This document shows, piece after piece, positions 59,203-64,000 of a stretch of 64,000 nt of DNA (positions are counted from its first letter, which is position 1; the number at the start of each line of letters is the position of its first letter). The stretch lies in assembly GCF_001514535.1 (NCBI RefSeq), contig NZ_BCNO01000002.1:186001-250000 (forward strand), read 5' to 3'. The notes under the pieces were generated by a model. The model was not told where the DNA came from, made no database searches, and saw nothing but the letters and a program-made list of their open reading frames with translations. The DNA is from Thermodesulfovibrio aggregans. Lineage in GTDB: Bacteria > Nitrospirota > Thermodesulfovibrionia > Thermodesulfovibrionales > Thermodesulfovibrionaceae. A program made the position numbers and the translations under genes.

Positions 59203-61092
59203 TCATGCCCTTCTATTTTGCTGACAGTCTCTTTTCAGATTATCAAGCAAATTCATGAGATTATGTGATAGTTTTTCTATTTGCATATATAATTCTTCAG
59301 CTCTCTTTGTATCTCCACGATTGCATGCAGAAATAGCTTCTTTTGCAAGAGCGTGAATCTTTGCATGAGGCTCATCTATTGCTTTAAAGCTTGCAAGATG
59401 TCCACACAGTCTCTGTCCTTCATCTTGATACCACTTTCCAAATCTACAATTCCTGTGATCTGGTAACTGTTCTGCAGTCAATGAACCTGAACCGGTAAGA
59501 CAGGCTCCAATTTTCCCTACGAAAACTCTATGGTCTGTTTTTGCAAGATCAATTATCATAAATTGACTTGTCTCTGTCTTAAAACCTGATGTAACATTTC
59601 TTAACTCTTCAAGAATTTTTACAAGATCATTTACGCTAATCATAACATCTGATGCAATTTTTTCCATTTCCTTTGCAATTTCTGATGTTTTCTCTATATT
59701 TTTGGCAACTTCTTCACTTGCTGCAGACTGTTCGTCAACCGCTGTTGCTATCTGTGTAATCTGATCCTTAACCCTGTTCACCGAATCAACTATATGTAAA
59801 AGTGAGTTACCAAGTTCCTTTATAAAATCATTTGCCCTTGTAACATTTTTAAGAGAAACTTCCATTGATTTGCTCGTCTGCTGAGACTCATTCTGAATGT
59901 TTCTAATTTTTTCCGATATTTCATCAGTTGCCTTAATTGTTCTTTCTGCAAGTTTTCTTACCTCATCTGCCACAACTGCAAATCCACGACCCTGCTCACC
60001 AGCTCTTGCTGCTTCTATTGCAGCATTGAGGGCAAGAAGATTTGTCTGATCTGCTATGTCTTTTATTACTGTTACAATCTCACCTATCTCTTCAGCTCTC
60101 TGATTGAGTCTCTTAACAACCTCTGACAGTTGGGATGTTGATTGATAAACATCTTCAACCACTTTTATAGCATCGCTTGATAGTGCTTTACCCTGATTGG
60201 CAGTTTTCATGGCTTCTTCTGCACTTTCTGCTGCCTGAGTGGCATTTCTTGCAATGTCTGTTATCGTCTGACTCATCTGTTCTGCAGCTGTTGCAATCTG
60301 TGATGCCTGTGAGGACTGATTTTTTGCTCCCTCAGAAGCTCTTTGAGCCTTTTCTCTAAGATGGTCAGTTTCATTCACCACAGTCAGAACTGTATCAAGG
60401 ATTTTATCTATAATCACTGAGAAAGATTTAATCATTCCATTAAGAAATCCACCAAGCTGTGAGATTTCGTCTTTTCCTTTAACATCAGCTTTTTGAGTCA
60501 AATCACCTCTGGAAATACGCTCAATCAAATTGTAAAAGTAGTATATCGGCTTTACGATTTTTCTCTGAGTCATGAGAAAGACCAATGCAAGGAGTGCTGT
60601 ATTCAATACAAAAATTGATATCTGAACTATTTTTAAGGTAACAACTTTACTCCTTGAATACTCCTCTGCAGCCGAGACAAGTTCATTGGTTGTTTTAAAA
60701 TAACTTTCTGAGTCTTCAATAAGTTTTCCTGATAGTGTTCTGTCCTGTCTAAAGTTTTTGATTAGATCTTTTAATGCTGTCCATTTAGTTTTGGTTTCAT
60801 TTAATTTTGATAGAAACTTTGAATCTGTAACCTTTGGAAGATTTAATTCCTTGCTTCCTTCCGAGAGTCCTGCAATGATTTTATCGAGATTTAAAATCAG
60901 CTCATCAGAAGGTTTTCCTGAAAGTTCAAGCTTTATCAGTCTCTGAGTTGCTCCTCTTACAATTCCAGCATAATTGACAACTTTTCCATCATCTAACATA
61001 TTTGAAATATAGAAAAACATCAAAACTGTGCCAGTAAGTGAGAAAATAAAAAGAAGTAATAAAATTACTTTCATTAACAAACTTATTTTCAT
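59203..61092 (-). CDS. Methyl-accepting chemotaxis protein with NarX/PilJ-like sensor and CZB domain
   Basis: Chemoreceptor of 629 residues. Membrane segments lie at 8-30 and 152-174 and flank a periplasmic helical sensor whose start ([13 protein letters not shown], 40-52) resembles the P-box of NarX/PilJ-type domains. A HAMP domain (about 175-228) and the MCP signalling hairpin ([20 protein letters not shown]) follow. The C-terminal 100 residues are a CZB zinc-binding domain (CRFGKWY, then a conserved His). ATG 61092 follows GGGGAGGGG; the frame also opens at 61107. Nitrate/nitrite sensing is inferred from the P-box and neighbours. Confidence 0.9.
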   Translation of the reverse strand: MKISLLMKVILLLLFIFSLTGTVLMFFYISNMLDDGKVVNYAGIVRGATQRLIKLELSGKPSDELILNLDKIIAGLSEGSKELNLPKVTDSKFLSKLNETKTKWTALKDLIKNFRQDRTLSGKLIEDSESYFKTTNELVSAAEEYSRSKVVTLKIVQISIFVLNTALLALVFLMTQRKIVKPIYYFYNLIERISRGDLTQKADVKGKDEISQLGGFLNGMIKSFSVIIDKILDTVLTVVNETDHLREKAQRASEGAKNQSSQASQIATAAEQMSQTITDIARNATQAAESAEEAMKTANQGKALSSDAIKVVEDVYQSTSQLSEVVKRLNQRAEEIGEIVTVIKDIADQTNLLALNAAIEAARAGEQGRGFAVVADEVRKLAERTIKATDEISEKIRNIQNESQQTSKSMEVSLKNVTRANDFIKELGNSLLHIVDSVNRVKDQITQIATAVDEQSAASEEVAKNIEKTSEIAKEMEKIASDVMISVNDLVKILEELRNVTSGFKTETSQFMIIDLAKTDHRVFVGKIGACLTGSGSLTAEQLPDHRNCRFGKWYQDEGQRLCGHLASFKAIDEPHAKIHALAKEAISACNRGDTKRAEELYMQIEKLSHNLMNLLDNLKRDCQQNRRA

Positions 61093-61107
61093 TTTTCCCC
61101 TCCCCAT

Positions 61108-61125
61108 CTGTTAAAAATTTAACAG
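61108..61125. promoter_or_regulatory. Palindrome before the chemoreceptor start
   Basis: CTGTTAAA-AA-TTTAACAG, 8-bp arms, 16 bp upstream of the preferred ATG. It may be an operator or a leader hairpin next to the ribosome site. Confidence 0.4.
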
Positions 61126-61204
61126 TCTTTAATACCTCCTGTTAGATTCTTGATTTTTTAAAAAATATAGGCTAATTCTAAACCAATCCAGGAAGATTTG
61201 GATT

Positions 61205-61224
61205 GAGAGAGAGAGAGAGAGAGA
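61205..61224 (-). repeat. (GA)10 dinucleotide repeat in the chemoreceptor leader
   Basis: Ten uninterrupted GA units (CT on the transcribed minus strand). It lies about 115-130 nt upstream of the chemoreceptor start codon, downstream of its predicted promoter. Confidence 0.9.
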
Positions 61225-61276
61225 AGTATTAAATGTAATTTCCTATTATTACATGTCCTGCTATACATGGGTAAAA

Positions 61277-61306
61277 ATTAAATCACAACAATGGCAGTTT
61301 TGTCAA
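61277..61306 (-). promoter_or_regulatory. Possible chemoreceptor promoter
   Basis: On the minus strand TTGACA (61306-61301), an 18-bp spacer and TTTAAT (61282-61277). It would give a structured leader of about 180 nt. Confidence 0.5.
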
Positions 61307-61315
61307 GGGCAGCAG

Positions 61316-62500
61316 TCAAAAATTTTTCGTCATTTCAATGATTGGTATATTAAGTTCCCCGAAAATCTGATCCAAGAGAATTTTAATATTTACATAGGTT
61401 TCATGAATTAAACTTTCTTGACTTTTTACTTCTATGAAAAAGAGTTGATTTTTTCTATTATCTTTCATTATTGCATCTACAAAAAACAGAAAGGTACCTG
61501 TTCTCCTTCCTATCATATCAGATATCTGAATCTCTTTAATTTCAGATATAGGGAAAGTATAAGAATAGATAATTTTCTTTACCTTGACTGTGCCTCTCAT
61601 CTTATCAATCAGAATATTCATTGGAGCTATCATTCGTCGAGTTAAATATAAAATAATGACATAGGCAAATAGCGATATGGATAGGGCAGTGAGTTTTTGT
61701 GTTTTCTCGTAGATTAATATGAATAAAAAGAGTAGTGGAAAAATCAAATACAAAATTAAAAATCTGACTATATCAAAGAGATTGGGTTTTCTATATAGAA
61801 TAACCTTTAATGGATTTAGTTCCTCAATTACAAGATTCGTTATTCTCAATTTATCCTTTTCAATATCTCTTTTTCCTTCTTCAAAGACTAGTTTAGATGA
61901 GTAATTAAGTCTTGTTTTTTCCTCAAAGCCTTTGCTGAAGTTTATACTAAAACAATTTCCCTCTCTGAAGGCAGTATAACTTTGAAAACCTGCTATCAAT
62001 GCCATGTTGAGAAAAACATTTGCGATTTCTTCCTTATCTGTTTCTAATAAGGTAAAGACTGCATTAACTCTATTACCATCAATTTTTTCTATTTTAATTA
62101 TTACTCTATTTTTGCCACGTGTATTTACTATAGATACATAAATTTTTGATAATTTTTCAAAGGGGATGGTTTCAATTTTTTCGAGAAAGAGATTTCTTAT
62201 CCACCTCAACTCAACTGAGTTTTTGTGTCTATTTACACTGATTGAATATAGTTTTGAAGGAGCAGATAAAACGACAATTGAAAAAACTCCTAATATCATA
62301 AAAATCATTGCAAAAATAAAAAGGTAAAAATCTTTCTCGTCATGAAAAGCTGGTTTCAGTAAAAGAAATATTATTGGTAATTCTAAAACCACCACAATGA
62401 AGAGCAAAATTAAAATTTTCAATTCTTTTGTGAATTTACTCTCACTGCTCAGATAAACCGATTCATTCCAGATATTCTCTTTTTTAAGCATCCTAAACAT
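61316..62500 (-). CDS. Membrane protein of unknown function
   Basis: A 394-residue protein with four membrane segments in two pairs (about residues 28-50, 60-82, 243-264 and 272-290). Between them lies a soluble region of about 150 residues, and after them one of about 100 residues, each with PH-like beta-strand character (VKVKKIIYSYTFPISEIKEI). I do not recognise a family. Met4 is an alternative start with a weak AGG site. It is flanked by a TPR protein and a chemoreceptor but shares no clear operon with either. Confidence 0.6.
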   Translation of the reverse strand: MFRMLKKENIWNESVYLSSESKFTKELKILILLFIVVVLELPIIFLLLKPAFHDEKDFYLFIFAMIFMILGVFSIVVLSAPSKLYSISVNRHKNSVELRWIRNLFLEKIETIPFEKLSKIYVSIVNTRGKNRVIIKIEKIDGNRVNAVFTLLETDKEEIANVFLNMALIAGFQSYTAFREGNCFSINFSKGFEEKTRLNYSSKLVFEEGKRDIEKDKLRITNLVIEELNPLKVILYRKPNLFDIVRFLILYLIFPLLFLFILIYEKTQKLTALSISLFAYVIILYLTRRMIAPMNILIDKMRGTVKVKKIIYSYTFPISEIKEIQISDMIGRRTGTFLFFVDAIMKDNRKNQLFFIEVKSQESLIHETYVNIKILLDQIFGELNIPIIEMTKNF

Positions 62501-62564
62501 CTTTTTTCTATTTTAGTATCATCGTTTTATTGAAAAAACAGAGAAAAAATATCTGATGTTTTAA

Positions 62565-64000
62565 TTATAGTTCTTTTTCAAGTATAAACCTCCATTTGTA
62601 TATCTGATCTTTTATTGTCTGTCCATTCGGAGCATTGGGATTTAACTGGAGATAAATCTCCATGTTTTCAATAGCCCCTGCGTAGTCTGATATTTTTTCA
62701 TGTAAAAGAGCCTTGTTAAAGTAAATTTGAGGATTAAAGGGCTGAATTTGTATTGCTCTGTCAAGCTCTTCTATGGCTTCTTCAAATTTATCCTTTGTAA
62801 AAAGAACCTCTGCATGGAGAAAATATTTTCTCGCCTCATCCTTTAATTCTACTAATGAGGGGTTCTGAGCAATGATTCTTGCAACTCTGCTTCTTACCCA
62901 TTTAGCTTTATCAGCGTCTGATATTTCAATCAATCTGGCATATTCTTTTAGAGCCTGTCCATACTGCCCGGCTTTTTCATATTCAATGGCTTTGTTTTCA
63001 ACTTTTTCTAAATAGGGATAAAGGGCTGTGAAAAACTCATTTATTGCTCTTTTTGTAATCAGCAAACTATTTGAGTTTGAAAATTTTTTATACAGACTCA
63101 GGCTTTGTTCATAGTTTCCCATTTTTGCATGGGCTATTGCCTGAATAAGTAAAGCATAGTCACTGTCTTTTACTGCTGTTGCCTCATTTAAAGCTTTTTC
63201 ATACTGCATCTCTTTGAGATAAAGAGATGCTTTTGCAATTTTAACAAAATCATTCTGAAAAGAGATTTTCTGAGCCTGCTCTATATAGGACTGAGCCTTG
63301 GTTTTTTCATTTGTTTCAAGATTGATAAGCGCAATTAAACTCATATATGATGCTGCCACAGGCTCTGTGTAAAATTTTTCTCTGATAAGGGATTTGGTAA
63401 AGGTTTCACCGGTTTCAGGTTTTCTTAATGTAAGTTTTACCTCTGTTCCTTCCTCTCCTCTAAGCTTTGCAACTATCTCATTCAGTTTCATATCAACTGT
63501 TGATTTTCCATCAATCTCAACTATCTCACAATTAGGCTCAAGACCTGCTTTCTGGGCAGGGCTATTTGGCTCAATAGATTTTATCTTCGCATATTCATCT
63601 TCATTTTTTATAATACTTGCACCAATTCCAGAGAAAGAAAGGCTGTTTATTGCCTTTTCAGAGATTTTGACTTCTTCTTCATATCTACCCATTTTAAAAT
63701 AAAGCAAAGCAAGTCTTAATGGTGCATAATTGTCATCAGGTCTCTGCTCAATATATTTTTTCACTGCTTCAACTGCCTTTTCATATCTGCCTTTTTTTGT
63801 GTAGAAATCATAAAGTTTCATGATTAAATTAGCATTTTTAGGCGCTAAGGCAACTGCCTGCTCAAGCTGTGAAGCGGCATCCTTATATTTTTTCTGTGCT
63901 AAATAACACTTATAAAGCAAAAGATAACCATCAGGGTCTTTAGGAGCAAGCTGAACATGCATCTGTGCTGCTGCCACAGCCTCTGCAATATCGTTGTTTT
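62565..64000 (-). CDS. TPR-PDZ-TPR protein (5' end beyond the window)
   Basis: The frame is open to the window edge (upstream of a GTG at 63977 it continues as AEAV), so the true N-terminus is outside. TPR repeats occupy the visible N-terminal part (to about residue 95 from that GTG). A PDZ domain follows at about 108-200 (IGASIIKNEDEYAKI, then KAGLEPNCEIVEIDGKS). Further TPR units run to the end (FDRAIQIQPFNPQIYFNKALLH type). Probably a periplasmic or membrane-associated scaffold; the function is unknown. Confidence 0.8.
   Translation of the reverse strand, partial: NNDIAEAVAAAQMHVQLAPKDPDGYLLLYKCYLAQKKYKDAASQLEQAVALAPKNANLIMKLYDFYTKKGRYEKAVEAVKKYIEQRPDDNYAPLRLALLYFKMGRYEEEVKISEKAINSLSFSGIGASIIKNEDEYAKIKSIEPNSPAQKAGLEPNCEIVEIDGKSTVDMKLNEIVAKLRGEEGTEVKLTLRKPETGETFTKSLIREKFYTEPVAASYMSLIALINLETNEKTKAQSYIEQAQKISFQNDFVKIAKASLYLKEMQYEKALNEATAVKDSDYALLIQAIAHAKMGNYEQSLSLYKKFSNSNSLLITKRAINEFFTALYPYLEKVENKAIEYEKAGQYGQALKEYARLIEISDADKAKWVRSRVARIIAQNPSLVELKDEARKYFLHAEVLFTKDKFEEAIEELDRAIQIQPFNPQIYFNKALLHEKISDYAGAIENMEIYLQLNPNAPNGQTIKDQIYKWRFILEKEL

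Overview
The window is A+T-rich (by eye about one third G+C), densely packed bacterial chromosome. Genes overlap by 1-25 bp over long stretches, there are no insertion sequences, phage genes or CRISPR arrays, and only one tRNA. Envelope genes (lptC-lptA-lptB, a heptose adenylyltransferase/KdsC fusion, rseP, mlaE-mlaF, a secretin) show a diderm with LPS. NrfH/NrfA, Hcp, sigma-54, an enlarged YeiH-type 'sulfate exporter' and thermophile-associated families (DUF763, EndoQ-like PHP nuclease) suggest an anaerobic, probably thermophilic Nitrospirota such as Thermodesulfovibrio. That assignment is an inference from gene content, not from an alignment.

Layout. 1-5.6 kb: RNase G, a CCG-domain Fe-S oxidoreductase, a YkgJ-type cysteine protein, a transaldolase-family aldolase and an HtrA protease. 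5.5-13.6 kb (minus): an eight-gene MSHA/type IV pilus-type assembly operon (PilM/N fusion, PilO, PilP, secretin, PilB/GspE ATPase, PilC/GspF, ExeA/MshM ATPase, cysteine-rich protein) without pilins. 13.7-19.6 kb: ribBA, tRNA-Arg(CCG), then guaB-guaA-ispA-tlyA. 19.6-21.2 kb (minus): an ArsR repressor with the CVC metal motif and a DUF318/ArsP permease, divergent from hisG-rplU-rpmA-obgE-proB. 24.9-26.5 kb (minus): a DUF3617 lipoprotein and DUF763. 26.5-28.7 kb: a sigma-54-controlled two-gene membrane operon. 29-34.9 kb (minus): F-type ATP synthase b'-b-delta-alpha-gamma-beta-epsilon, lacking a and c. 35-39.6 kb (minus): lptC-lptA-lptB-rpoN-hpf-rapZ. 39.6-48.8 kb (plus): a run of envelope and lipid genes (beta-propeller protein, uppS, cdsA, dxr, rseP, nudix, hldE-kdsC, pgsA, plsY, queC, plsC). 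48.8-52.5 kb: a coiled-coil/nuclease-fold protein, an EndoQ-like nuclease and a UvrD-type helicase. 52.5-54.7 kb: PfpI and MlaEF. 54.7-61.1 kb: a nitrogen-oxide module (Crp/Fnr regulator, NrfA, NrfH, Hcp, chemoreceptor). 61.3-64 kb (minus): a membrane protein of unknown function and a TPR-PDZ-TPR protein cut by the window edge.

Regulatory points. (1) The enlarged YeiH operon has a near-perfect -24/-12 sigma-54 promoter with two palindromes 33 bp apart upstream, and rpoN is in the same window. (2) A perfect 20-bp palindrome between nrfHA and hcp sits about -41.5 from the likely hcp start and about -70 from the likely nrfH start, as expected for a Crp/Fnr activator; such a regulator is encoded just beyond nrfA. 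(3) Six genes that lack a Shine-Dalgarno sequence have a -10 hexamer only 5-7 nt before the start codon, suggesting frequent leaderless transcription. (4) lptC and the beta-propeller gene are served by two promoters whose -10 elements physically overlap.
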